Shown here piece after piece: positions 40,292 to 49,369 of a stretch of 64,000 nt of DNA. This stretch comes from Flavobacterium ginsengisoli. Its GTDB lineage: Bacteria > Bacteroidota > Bacteroidia > Flavobacteriales > Flavobacteriaceae. The notes beneath the pieces were generated by a model. That model saw only the letters and a program-made list of their open reading frames with translations. It was not told where the DNA came from and made no database searches. The stretch is taken from NCBI RefSeq assembly GCF_029625315.1, contig NZ_CP121110.1, positions 682,001 through 746,000 of the forward strand. The letters run 5' to 3'. Each line of letters begins with the position of its first letter. Within the stretch, counting starts at the first letter, position 1. A program made the position numbers and the translations under genes.

Positions 40292-41141
40292 TTAAAATTC
40301 AATCTCAAAATAAAGACTGCTTGATGGATTGTCTGTTGTAACAGGTTCTCCTTTGATAGTTTCGTTTTTGTCGTTAAGAACTTGAAGATTTATTTTCCAA
40401 TATCCAGTCATGGTCAAAGAAAGTTTTCCTTTATAAAAACTATTAGTTTCAGATTGAAGCAAATCTGTATTGTTTGGAGAACCGTGATTCCCCATGCTCG
40501 GCATTCTTGGATCGATTTTAACTTTGAAATTGTTTACTGCCTCAAAATTCATCATATCCTTCATTTTGTAAATCCCTACTGTCATGTCGTTTATTGCCAC
40601 TTTTGGAGAAGATGGTGCGATATAGGCAATTAGATAATTGCTTGCGTCGCTTCCTTTAAAAGAGCTTACAGTTCGTTTTGCCGATGCAGGAACATTTATT
40701 TTGTCTGCTGCAGTATAGGTAACATTATTAACGGTGTAATTAAAAGTGAGTTCCCAATATTCTGTTGCATTTTGTGCCATCTGAAAAATGATATCGCCTT
40801 CGTATAAAGTCTTTTTGTCTGATACTTTAGTAACAACTGATTTTGGACAAGAATGCTTGCATCATGCTCATGTGCATAAGCGGTGTCCATTCAAGTTTTG
40901 TATCTGTAATATAATTGTTGGTTTTCTTGTCTTTTATTCGAAGCGAAATATGATTATATCCTTGAACTAGAGAACCTGTTGATGAGTACAATTCTATAAT
41001 ATGAGTATCATTTGCGATTTCCTGTATTTTATGAAGTCCGCTTGTTTCATCAAGTGGAATTGAAGAAGAATCGTCGTCAGAAGAGCAAGAGAATGTGGTA
41101 ATTGCTAAAAATAAAATGGCTGTGTATTTTAAAATTTTCAT
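40292..41141 (-). CDS. Copper-binding periplasmic lipoprotein, frameshifted
   Basis: Two frames join at 40855-40860 (forward GCTTGC for GCTGC); the corrected junction reads MHMSMMQHSCPKSVVTKVSDKK. The product has about 282 residues with a lipobox ending in Cys19 (FSCSSDDD). It looks like two beta-sandwich domains, each with a Met/His cluster: MHMSMMQHSCPK in the first and RMPSMGNHGSPNN in the second, the latter matching the MPxMGxHG-type copper site of YtkA-like domains. It probably binds copper in the periplasm and hands it toward NosZ. It lies 60 bases before the OprC-like receptor on the same strand. Confidence 0.78.
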
Positions 41142-41216
41142 GAGATTTTAATTTAAATAATGATAATAAAAGGTCTGTCGAATGAATTCGATAGAAGGAA
41201 AAGAATGAAATAAAAA

Positions 41217-41585
41217 TCAAATGAAAATCGGAGGGCGGAAGATATTGACGGCCTCTAAATGAGAATATAAGTTATTATAAAATGCATTTACTATAAAAGT
41301 AGAAGCTCTATTTTTTTCAAAAGAGAATACTGGGATTTGTACCATAAACAGAATCACAGTTTCTGCTGTTTCACTTTTCTTTTCGTTAGAAGCTGGAGTA
41401 TCGTTTTTATAGCTTTTTGCCAGTTCTTTTTTCAAATGACATTTTCCGTTACAATGCAATTCTGGAGCATTTTTGTTTTCGCATAATTCAGTTGCGATGT
41501 AATGGTAGTTGACCACATAATCCAGAAATGGAAATGCTGGGCGAAATACCACTGCAAATAAAAATATGTAAACACAAAACTTCAT
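41217..41585 (-). CDS. Small membrane-anchored protein with CNGKCHL motif
   Basis: The 122-residue protein has an N-terminal hydrophobic segment, then ATELCENKNAPELHCNGKCHLKKELAK, and a second hydrophobic stretch near residue 75. The CxNxxxPxLxCNGKCHL pattern recurs, in my recollection, in unnamed flavobacterial proteins near copper or cation genes. The cysteine/histidine group suggests metal binding, a reasonable inference because the two genes downstream handle copper. It is first of the minus-strand copper unit, 52 bases from the shared nos-region palindrome. Confidence 0.65.
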   Translation of the reverse strand: MKFCVYIFLFAVVFRPAFPFLDYVVNYHYIATELCENKNAPELHCNGKCHLKKELAKSYKNDTPASNEKKSETAETVILFMVQIPVFSFEKNRASTFIVNAFYNNLYSHLEAVNIFRPPIFI

Positions 41586-41636
41586 TGCTTGTCGATTTTT
41601 GAGAATACGAAGGTATTATGAACTTTTTTTTGAGGA

Positions 41637-41652
41637 TATGATTGCAATCATA
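41637..41652. promoter_or_regulatory. Crp/Fnr-type palindrome in the nos/copper divergent promoter
   Basis: TATGATTGCAATCATA is a perfect 16-bp palindrome. It lies 52 bases before the minus-strand copper unit and 61 bases before the nos operon, so one regulator dimer could control both. Related sites occur at 38175 and 48498. The Crp/Fnr protein encoded at 48524-49120 is the natural candidate. Confidence 0.72.
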
Positions 41653-41712
41653 CTTTACTAAAAACAAGTTTTAGAATTTTGATCAAAAGTTTAACAAGTA
41701 AAAAACAAAGTA

Positions 41713-42189
41713 ATGAACAAACTATTCTTATTAACAATGTTTGGTTTTATTCTGCTCACATCATGCGGGAAAGAAAAGTCAAACACCGATCAGGATTTTT
41801 CTACTCCAGCTGCAGCTGAGAAAACAGCTGATGCAGAATCTTACGATCCAAAAAGAGGTCTTGGTAAGTATGAAACAGTTGAATTAGGAGCTTCTTTGGA
41901 TAAAGCATTAGCTGAAAAAGGACTTAAAACTGCTGAAGTAAAATGTACTTCCTGTCATAAACCAACAGACGAAAAATTAGTTGGTCCTGGATGGAAAGGG
42001 GTAACAAAAAGAAGAACTCCTCAATGGATCATGAATTTTATTACCAATCCAGATCCAATGATTGACAAAGATCCAGAATTGCAGGCACAATTAGAGCTAT
42101 GCATGATTCGTATGCCTAATCAGGGATTAACAGAAGATGAAGCAAGATCTATTTTGGAATATATGCGCCAGAATGATGGAGTGAAATAA
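41713..42189 (+). CDS. Cytochrome c lipoprotein of the nos operon
   Basis: The 158-residue protein has a lipoprotein signal (lipobox ending LLTSC) and a single heme c motif CTSCH near residue 78, with a likely distal Met in MIRMPNQGL. A flexible acidic linker joins lipid anchor and heme domain. It lies 32 bases upstream of nosZ and most likely delivers electrons to NosZ in the periplasm; clade II nos clusters often carry such cytochromes. It is first of the operon, 61 bases downstream of the shared palindrome. Confidence 0.87.
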   Translation: MNKLFLLTMFGFILLTSCGKEKSNTDQDFSTPAAAEKTADAESYDPKRGLGKYETVELGASLDKALAEKGLKTAEVKCTSCHKPTDEKLVGPGWKGVTKRRTPQWIMNFITNPDPMIDKDPELQAQLELCMIRMPNQGLTEDEARSILEYMRQNDGVK

Positions 42190-42221
42190 TTAAAAGGAAT
42201 CAAAATCAAAATAATAGCCTT

Positions 42222-44196
42222 ATGAAAAATAAATTTTTAAAATCGATTTTCGTTGTTACGTTAGGGTGTGCTTTGTTTGTTTCGTGCAAACCGAAAGACT
42301 CTACAGACGCTGTTGAAGGCGATGCCGCCCAAAAAGTGTATGTGGCACCCGGAAAATATGATGAATTTTACAACTTTGTATCGGGCGGTTTTAGCGGTCA
42401 GGTCAGTGTTTACGGACTTCCGAGCGGAAGATTGTTAAGAGTAATGCCTGTATTTTCTGAAGATCCGCAAAGTGGTTATGGATACAGCGAAGAAACAAAA
42501 CCAATGTTGAATACTTCACACGGTTATGTGCCTTGGGACGATCAGCATCACTTGGATTTATCGCAAACAAACGGAGAAGTTGATGGACGATGGATTTTCG
42601 CTAATGCGAACAATACGCCACGTATTGCACGTATTGACTTGAAAACGTTTAGGACTGCCGAAATTATTGAGCTTCCAAACTGTGCGGGTAATCACTCTTC
42701 ACCATTTATTACTGAGAATACGGAATATGTGGTAGGAGCAAGCCGTTTTAGTGTGCCGCCAGATAATGATAATGGCGATGTACCTATTAATACGTACAAG
42801 AAAAACTTTAAAGGATATCTTAGTTTCGTAAAAATTGGTAAAGAAGGTCAATTGGATCTTTCTTTCCAAATCGTTGCTCCAGGTGTGAATTTTGATCTTA
42901 GCCACCCAGGAAAAAAAGAATCTCACGGATGGTTTTTCTTCTCTTGCTATAATACAGAACAAGCCAATACCTTATTGGAAGTTAATGCTTCTAAAAATGA
43001 TAAGGATTTTATCATGGCGGTAAACTGGAAAAAAGCAGAAGAATATATTAAAGCTGGAAAAGGAAAACGAATTCCTGCAAAATATGCCCATAATACTTGG
43101 GATGAAAAAACTCAAAGTGCTAAATCTGTAATCATGAATGAGGTTTTAACTCTAGATGCTTCTGAGTTGAAAGATATCTGTTATATGATTCCTTGTCCGA
43201 AATCGCCTCACGGCTGTGATATAGATCCAACAGGAGAATATATTATCGGAAGTGGAAAATTGGCGACTTTGATTCCAGTGTTTAGTTTCACAAAATTAAA
43301 AGATGCAATTGCTAAAAAACAATTCGATGGTTCTTATGCAGGAATTCCAGTTGTAAAATATGAAGCGACACTTTATGGTGAAGTTCAAAAACCTGGTTTA
43401 GGACCTCTGCATACAGAATTTGACGGAAAAGGAAATGCTTATACTACAATGTTCGTTTCATCTGAGGTTGTAAAATGGAACATCAAAGACTTAAAAGTTT
43501 TAGACAGAAAAGCAACTTATTATTCTCCTGGACACTTAATGGTTCCTGGTGGAAATACAGAAAAACCATTTGGAAAATACATGGTGGTTTACAACAAAAT
43601 TACCAAAGATCGTTTCTTGCCAACTGGACCAGAATTAGCTCAAAGTGCACAGTTGTTTGATATTAGCGGAGATAAAATGAAATTGCTTTTGGATTTCCCA
43701 ACTATTGGAGAACCACACTACGCACAAGGTATTCCAGCAGATAAAGTTAGAAATAACGGACAGCTGAAATATTATGATATTGCTTGCCAACAAACATCCT
43801 TTTGCAACTAAAGGGGAAAAAGAATCTAAAGTGGTTCGAGAAGGCAATAAGGTACATATTTATATGACTTGTATTCGTTCGCACTTTGCACCAGATAATA
43901 TCGAAGGAATTCGCGTTGGAGACGAAGTGTATTTTCATGTTACCAATCTTGAGCAAGACTGGGATGTTCCTCACGGATTTGCTATCAAAGGAGCAAACAA
44001 CGCCGAATTGCTAATCATGCCAGGAGAAACCTTAACATTAAAATGGGTTCCTGAGAAAAAAGGAATATTCCCATTCTATTGTACAGACTTCTGCAGTGCA
44101 TTGCACCAAGAAATGCAAGGTTATGTGCGAGTTTCGCCAGCAGGAAGCAACGTTCCGATTACTTATAGTGTAGGTACCAATTTACCAAAAGAATAG
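42222..44196 (+). CDS. nosZ: Nitrous oxide reductase, clade II (Sec-dependent), frameshifted
   Basis: Two frames join at 43782-43787 (GCTTGC for GCTGC); corrected, the junction reads KYYDIAANKHPFATKGEKE, giving about 658 residues. The signal is of the Sec/lipoprotein kind (ALFVSC) and lacks twin arginine, as in clade II enzymes. The seven-bladed propeller holds the CuZ histidines (DQHHLDLS, GNHSSPF, KKESHGWFF, SPHGCDIDP, PLHTEFD), and the C-terminal cupredoxin holds the CuA ligands (YCTDFCSALHQEM plus WDVPHGF). NosZ reduces N2O to N2 in the periplasm. A terminator hairpin follows before the accessory genes. Confidence 0.95.
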
Positions 44197-44207
44197 TCAG
44201 TAACCAT

Positions 44208-44235
44208 AAGGGAACAAAGTATTCTTTGTTCCCTT
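44208..44235 (+). terminator. Terminator-like hairpin between nosZ and accessory genes
   Basis: A 12-bp stem (44208-44219 with 44224-44235, core GGGAACAAAG) with a 4-base loop precedes a T-rich tract. Inside the operon it probably acts as partial termination or 3' end protection, lowering expression of the maturation genes relative to nosZ. Confidence 0.75.
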
Positions 44236-44250
44236 TTATTTTGAATTATT

Positions 44251-45253
44251 ATGAAAAATAAAAAACTATCCCCTTTTTCTAAAGTTATGCTGTTTTTATC
44301 AGGGCTTTTATTAATTGGAGCTGTATTTTTTCCTATTTGGAAAATTGAACTTACGGCACCCCAATATCCTGAAGGTTTGGTATTAAAACTTCATGCTTCT
44401 AAGATTGCAGGCGATATTGATATTATAAACGGATTGAATCATTACATTGGAATGAAAACTTTGCATACAGAAGATTTTATTGAGTTTAAAGTGCTACCGT
44501 TTATTCTTGCAGGATTAGGAATTGTTTCAATTGCTTGTGCATGGAAATCAAATAGAAAAGGACTCTCCGTATTCTTCTTTTCTTTTGTGCTGTTTGGAAT
44601 ATTATCTGCTTGCGATTTCTACAGATGGAATTATGAATATGGACATAATCTAGATCCGAATGCTTGCTATTAGAGTTCCCGGAATGGCTTATCAGCCACC
44701 AATGCTTGGATACAAACAATTATTAAATTTTGGCGCTTATTCAATTCCGGATATTGGAGGATGGATGCTAATTGTAGTTGGAGCTTTGCTATTTGCCGCT
44801 ATTATAAAGGAAAAATATACTAAACCATCTGGTCGGCTCTTGGGCATTTTGCTGGTTCCTGCTTTTCTTTTTTCATGTTCTGGAGACAAAGCTGTTCCTA
44901 TTAAATTAAATGCAGATAACTGTGATTTCTGTATGATGGGAATTAGTGACGGAAGACATGGAGCCGAAATTATTACAGAAAAAGGAAGGGCATACAAGTT
45001 TGATGATATTGCTTGTATGGCACATTATTGTAAAGAGCATAAAGACACCAAAATAAAAGCATATTATGTACACGATTATGCCAAAAATAATGAATTAATA
45101 AAGGCAGAAAACGCTTTTTTTGTTTCAGGTGGCACGATAAAAAGTCCAATGAACGGAAATATTGCTGCTTTTTCTAATAAGAGTGAGGCAAAAGCTTTTG
45201 AAGCAGAATCAAAAGGAGTTGAAACAGAATGGACTGCAATTTTGAATAAATAA
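44251..45253 (+). CDS. nosL: Polytopic membrane protein joined to NosL copper chaperone, frameshifted
   Basis: Two frames join at 44662-44667 (GCTTGC for GCTGC), where NLDPNA continues as AIRVPGMAYQPP. Residues 1 to about 190 form a membrane protein with four or five helices (LFLSGLLLIGAVFFP, FILAGLGIVSIACA, GGWMLIVVGALLFAA). In the same frame, with no stop or clear new start, follows a lipobox-like LLVPAFLFSCS and a NosL domain with DNCDFCMMGISD, KFDDIACMAHY and FVSGG. NosL delivers copper to NosZ. The join may be a true fusion, or a further indel may hide a separate nosL start near 44835-44860. The order nosZ-membrane protein-nosL-nosDFY is usual for this clade. Confidence 0.8.
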
Positions 45254-45281
45254 AATGCCATCTTAATTAAAATATTGAATC

Positions 45282-46514
45282 ATGAAATTTCATTTTTGCC
45301 TTTCATTCCTATTGTTTTTTAATTGTCTCTGGTCTCAAAAGATTGAAGTAGGTTCAGATAAGTCAGTTAAAACAATTAAAAAGGCAATAGAACTTGCCAA
45401 ATCTGGTGACACCATTATAGTCAATAAAGGCATTTATCGAGAAGGCAATATTATTATAGATAAAAAATTGATTCTACAAGGAAAAGGCTTGCCAGTTCTG
45501 GATGGACAGCAAAAATATGAAGTAGTTTCGATAAAAGCCGACAGCGTAGTTTTCTCTGGGTTTAAAGTTATCAATTCAGGATATGCTTCTCTTAATGATC
45601 CTTGTGGAATTAAAATATATGATAAAATCGGAGTTGTCGTAAAAGACAATGTTCTAGATAATAATTTTTTCGGAATTTATGTTCAGAAAGGATCAAACTG
45701 CATCGTAAAAAACAATACCATAAAAGCTTATCAAAAAGAAGAACAGCGTATTGGCAATGGCATTCATTGCTGGAAAAGCGATAGTATGCAGATTATAGGA
45801 AATAGAATTTCGGGTCATCGTGACGGAATTTATTTTGAGTTTGTTTCTAATTCTGTCATTTGGCGAAATGTATCTAAAGCCAACATTCGTTACGGATTAC
45901 ACTTTATGTTCTCTAATGATGATTCTTATATAGGCAATGTTTTTAAAAATAATGGAGCAGGAGTGGCGGTTATGTTTACCAAAAATGTAAAAATGTTCAA
46001 CAATTATTTTGAAGAGAACTGGGGCGACGCTGCTTATGGTTTACTGCTCAAAGAAATTTCGGATAGCTATATTGTTGGAAATAAATTTATCCGCAATACT
46101 TCTGGAATTTATATGGAAGGAACAAGCCGTGTAAAATTGGAAAAGAACATTTTTAAAGACAATGGCTGGGGAATGAAAGTACAGGCAAGCTGTATGGATA
46201 ATGTGGTTTCGTTTAATAATTTTCTTTCCAATACTTTCGATATCAGTACTAACGGAAGCCTTGTTCTAAATCATTTCAATAATAATTATTGGGATAAATA
46301 TGAAGGCTACGATTTAAATCGGGACGGGATTGGCGATGTGCCTTTTCATCCGCTGAGTCTTTTTGCTGTTATTACAGAAAACAATCCTTCGGCTATGCTT
46401 TTGTTCCGAAGTTTTATGATTACGCTTTTGGATAAATCAGAAAAAATCCTTCCGAGCATAACACCCGACAATTTTGTAGATGAATCTCCCGAAATGAAAT
46501 CTCTTGTATTATGA
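45282..46514 (+). CDS. nosD: NosD periplasmic beta-helix maturation protein
   Basis: The 410-residue protein has a signal peptide (cut near CLWSQK) and a right-handed parallel beta-helix (residues about 40-340) with repeated NxF/NxI turns (DNNFFGIYVQKGSNCIVKNNTI, GLHFMFSNDDSYIGNVFKNN) ending in the NosD signature NRDGIGDVPF. NosD works with the NosFY ABC transporter in assembling the copper centre of NosZ. Its stop overlaps the nosF start (ATGA), so translation is coupled. Confidence 0.93.
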   Translation: MKFHFCLSFLLFFNCLWSQKIEVGSDKSVKTIKKAIELAKSGDTIIVNKGIYREGNIIIDKKLILQGKGLPVLDGQQKYEVVSIKADSVVFSGFKVINSGYASLNDPCGIKIYDKIGVVVKDNVLDNNFFGIYVQKGSNCIVKNNTIKAYQKEEQRIGNGIHCWKSDSMQIIGNRISGHRDGIYFEFVSNSVIWRNVSKANIRYGLHFMFSNDDSYIGNVFKNNGAGVAVMFTKNVKMFNNYFEENWGDAAYGLLLKEISDSYIVGNKFIRNTSGIYMEGTSRVKLEKNIFKDNGWGMKVQASCMDNVVSFNNFLSNTFDISTNGSLVLNHFNNNYWDKYEGYDLNRDGIGDVPFHPLSLFAVITENNPSAMLLFRSFMITLLDKSEKILPSITPDNFVDESPEMKSLVL

Positions 46515-47233
46515 TTACTTTAAAAAATATAAATAAAAAATTTGGAAGACTGCAGGTTTTGCAAGATGTGAACCTTGAGTTTAAAGCAGGAGAATGCATT
46601 GCGCTTATTGGTCCAAACGGCTGTGGAAAAACAACTTTGATAAAATCGATCTTAGGAATGGTATTGCCTGATAGTGGTGATATTTTACTTCATGAAGAAT
46701 CGATCTTAAAGAAATTTGAATATCGAAATACTATTGGGTACATGCCACAAATTGGCCGTTATCCTGATAATATGACCATTTCTCAGATTATAGAAATGAT
46801 CAAGCAGATTCGAAATTCGAAGAAGGAATTGGATGAAGATTTGATAAAAGCTTTCAAATTGGATAAAATGAGCGACAAACAAATGAGGACACTTTCTGGC
46901 GGAACAACACAAAAAGTAAGTGCAACATTGGCTTTCCTTTTTAATCCTGATGTTTTAATTCTAGACGAACCAACCGCAGGCCTTGATCCGTTGGCGGCTG
47001 AAATCTTGAAGGAGAAAATCATTAAAGAGAAAAGCAAAGGAAAACTAATCTTGATCACTTCGCATTTATTGAGTGAATTAGATGATATGATTACTCAAAT
47101 CATTTTTATGCAAGACGGAAAAGTACATTTTCATAAAACGATTAAAGATCTTTTGGAATCAACCGGAGAAAACAAAATTTCAAAATCTATTGCGACAATA
47201 TTAAAAGAAAAACAGCATGAACAGAATAATTAA
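46511..47233 (+). CDS. nosF: NosF ABC transporter ATPase
   Basis: The 240-residue ATPase has Walker A GPNGCGKTT (about 33-41), the signature LSGGT, Walker B DVLILDEPTAGLD and the switch His in ITSHLLSEL. It powers the NosY permease; with NosD this complex supports NosZ copper-site maturation. It overlaps nosD by 4 bases and nosY by 17 bases, typical of tight operons. Confidence 0.94.
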   Translation: MITLKNINKKFGRLQVLQDVNLEFKAGECIALIGPNGCGKTTLIKSILGMVLPDSGDILLHEESILKKFEYRNTIGYMPQIGRYPDNMTISQIIEMIKQIRNSKKELDEDLIKAFKLDKMSDKQMRTLSGGTTQKVSATLAFLFNPDVLILDEPTAGLDPLAAEILKEKIIKEKSKGKLILITSHLLSELDDMITQIIFMQDGKVHFHKTIKDLLESTGENKISKSIATILKEKQHEQNN

Positions 47234-47984
47234 AATTGTCTTATTGGATATTCTTAAAAATAAGATTGTTGTGAGTTATGCTCTAATTCTAGCGTTGCTT
47301 TCTTGGGGATCTTTTATGCTTGAAGACAATACAGCCAAAGGTTTACTGACTATTTTGAATGTTATTTTATTTACCGTTCCGTTGGTATCTATTCTTTTTT
47401 CAACTATTTATATTTACAATAGTTCAGAATTTATAGAGCTTTTGCTGAGTCAGCCTATCAAAAGAAAGAAAATCTGGATTAGTTTGTTTACAGGACTTTC
47501 TATTGCAATGCTTTTGGCTTTTTTTCTTGGAGCAGGAATTCCTCTTTTGGTAAATGCGCCAGGAATGGCAGGATTGATGATGGTTCTGTCTGGAAGTTTA
47601 ATTTCTGTTGTTTTTGTGTCACTGGCTTTTTTGAGCTGTATTTTAACTCGAGATAAAGCAAAAGGAATAGGTTTGGCCATTTTATTTTGGATGTATTTTG
47701 CTATATTATTTGATGCGCTGGTATTGTTCTTATTGTTTCAGTTTGTAGAATATCCAATTGAAGAAGCTATGGTAGGAATTACAGCTTCTAGTCCGATTGA
47801 TTTGGCCAGAATACAAATATTACTGCACTTAGATCAATCTGCTATGATGGGTTATACAGGTGCTATTTTTAAAGATTTTTTCGGAACAACTATCGGGTTG
47901 CTGATTTCTTTTTTACTGCTTGTTTTGTGGATAGCAGTTCCGTTTTTAATTTCGGTTAGAAAATTTGTCCGTAAGGATCTTTAA
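47217..47984 (+). CDS. nosY: NosY ABC transporter permease
   Basis: The 255-residue protein has six transmembrane helices of the ABC-2 type (VVSYALILALLSWGSFML, LLTILNVILFTVPLVSILFSTIYIYNSSEF, GLSIAMLLAFFLGAGIPLL, and others) and a basic C-terminus. The conserved SSEFIELLLSQPI loop follows the NosY pattern. It forms the membrane part of NosFY. The start lies inside nosF, implying coupled translation. The globin gene begins 31 bases downstream. Confidence 0.92.
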   Translation: MNRIIKIVLLDILKNKIVVSYALILALLSWGSFMLEDNTAKGLLTILNVILFTVPLVSILFSTIYIYNSSEFIELLLSQPIKRKKIWISLFTGLSIAMLLAFFLGAGIPLLVNAPGMAGLMMVLSGSLISVVFVSLAFLSCILTRDKAKGIGLAILFWMYFAILFDALVLFLLFQFVEYPIEEAMVGITASSPIDLARIQILLHLDQSAMMGYTGAIFKDFFGTTIGLLISFLLLVLWIAVPFLISVRKFVRKDL

Positions 47985-48015
47985 TTTTTTATTATTTATT
48001 CAGAACAAAAGAAAT

Positions 48016-48386
48016 ATGAAAACAGATATTAAAAATAAAGATGATATAATTGTATTGGTAGATGCTTTTTACTTGAAAGTAAAATCAGATTCAACAATTG
48101 GGTATTTGTTTACAGAAGTGGCTATGGTCAATTGGCAGAAACACTTGCCGATTATGTACGATTTTTGGGATAATATTCTTTTTCATACTGGGAATTTTGA
48201 AGGCAACCCGATGCTGAAACATCGAATGTTAGATCAAAAAGTAGACTTGCAGAAACTCATTTTAAACATTGGACAAAGCTTTGGAAAAAAACAGTCGATG
48301 ATTTGTTTGAAGGAGAAAATGCTGATGAGATAAAAGTGCGGGCAGAGAATATTTCAAAATTAATGATGAATAAAGTCATTTCTTAA
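48016..48386 (+). CDS. Group III truncated hemoglobin, frameshifted
   Basis: The ATG at 48016 (MKTDIKNKDDIIVLVDAFY) is used. The first frame ends at 48333, but an indel near 48243-48250 hides the correct continuation LAETHFKHWTKLWKKTVDDLFEG to TAA at 48386; HFxxWxxLW is diagnostic of group III (P-type) truncated globins. Length is about 123 residues. Other expected residues (W in NWQKHLPIMYDFWDNILF) are present. Such globins bind O2 or NO and may protect NosZ or use NO. As the last gene of the nos operon, it is likely expressed with it. Confidence 0.85.
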
Positions 48387-48389
48387 TAC

Positions 48390-48420
48390 AAAAACGGGAA
48401 CTAAAAAAGTTCCCGTTTTT
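48390..48420. terminator. Terminator of the nos operon
   Basis: A perfect 13-bp stem (AAAAACGGGAACT at 48390-48402, complement at 48408-48420) with a 5-base A loop ends in T residues. Confidence 0.9.
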
Positions 48421-48497
48421 ATTTTTAAAGCTATTAGAACTGAATTAATAATTTCTTTTAACCTTTTACAAAAGAAGAAAAAACCGTGTTGGTTTGG

Positions 48498-48513
48498 TAT
48501 GATTCAAATCATA
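48498..48513. promoter_or_regulatory. Third ATGATT-N2-AATCAT palindrome
   Basis: TATGATTCAAATCATA repeats the nos-region palindrome but lies between the convergent nos operon and Crp/Fnr gene, not before any called gene. It could be a decoy site, part of an antisense promoter, or a relic. Confidence 0.5.
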
Positions 48514-48523
48514 AGACAGGAAA

Positions 48524-49120
48524 TTAGTAAAACAATTTATGATCTATAATTTCAATTTTTTTGTTTTTACTCATAAGTGACAATGTGCGTATTACGGTTT
48601 CTACCCGCAGTCCTGTAAAGTCAGCAATTTCTTGTCTTGTGTATGGAATTTTCATTTTTATTGATGTGGCTACGTTATTTTGTTTTTTTAGATTATCTAA
48701 AAAATATTGAATGCGATATTCTGGTTTATGATTGACTATATTTTTAGAAAAGACAATTTTGTTATAGATTTTCCATGCAAATAGCTTGAGTATCCTAAAT
48801 TGTATTTCTGGATTTTCTTCGAGAAAAGAAAAAAAGCTGTTTTTGGATAATTTTAAAATGATACAATCTGTTTGCGCAATTGCTGTAGCAGGGTAGGGTT
48901 GTCCGATAAAAAGTGGCGGTTCGCCAAAACTATTTCCTTCATTAAAAATACCAACCGTCAGATCTTTGCCATCTTCGTTGGTATAACTCATTTTTACTGT
49001 TCCTTCTAAAATTTGAAAATAAGAGAGAGCAACATCATTTTCAAAAAAAATAATTGAGTTTTTAGGAACTTTTTTAGCCACAGCTCCCCAAGTATAAAGC
49101 AAATCAGTATCAATGTGCAT
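48524..49120 (-). CDS. Crp/Fnr-family regulator beside the nos operon
   Basis: The 198-residue protein has a cNMP-binding fold (residues about 15-130; FEGTVKMSYTNEDGKDLTVGIFNEG, SFGEPPLFIGQPYPATAIA) and a C-terminal helix-turn-helix with PYTRQEIADFTGLRVETVIRTLSLM. It lacks the N-terminal cysteines of Fe-S FNR proteins; a heme or other ligand is possible. The recognition helix (GLRVETVIR) fits an Fnr-like TGAT half-site, which is found in the ATGATTnnAATCAT palindromes nearby. It is therefore the best candidate regulator for nos, copper and nadA units. Confidence 0.87.
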   Translation of the reverse strand: MHIDTDLLYTWGAVAKKVPKNSIIFFENDVALSYFQILEGTVKMSYTNEDGKDLTVGIFNEGNSFGEPPLFIGQPYPATAIAQTDCIILKLSKNSFFSFLEENPEIQFRILKLFAWKIYNKIVFSKNIVNHKPEYRIQYFLDNLKKQNNVATSIKMKIPYTRQEIADFTGLRVETVIRTLSLMSKNKKIEIIDHKLFY

Positions 49121-49309
49121 GATAAAACAATTATTGCATTTTGAAAAATTGGTTAAGTATTTGGTTTTGTTTTTATTAAGGCAAATAAAAGTATTAAAGA
49201 GGAAAGGAAATATGATAAATGTTAGCTTTTGAATTATTTTTTCGAATCAAAATATATTCTAATGAAATTTTGAAATAAAAGTATGATAAGGGAAAATTTA
49301 TAAAAAGAT

Positions 49310-49347
49310 AAAGCATGATGAAGAGTTAAACTCTTGCATCATGCTTT
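49310..49347 (-). terminator. Terminator of the adhesin/OmpA operon
   Basis: An 11-bp stem (AAAGCATGATG at 49310-49320, complement at 49337-49347), with an inner AAGAG/CTCTT pairing, is followed on the minus strand by a T-rich tract. It follows the OmpA-family stop. Confidence 0.85.
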
Positions 49348-49369
49348 ATACAATTGTGGATTAAAAAAA

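Noticed and set aside
43774-43830. Programmed frameshift in nosZ
   Set aside because: No slippery heptamer or following structure is evident, and the same GCTTGC error form occurs in unrelated genes.
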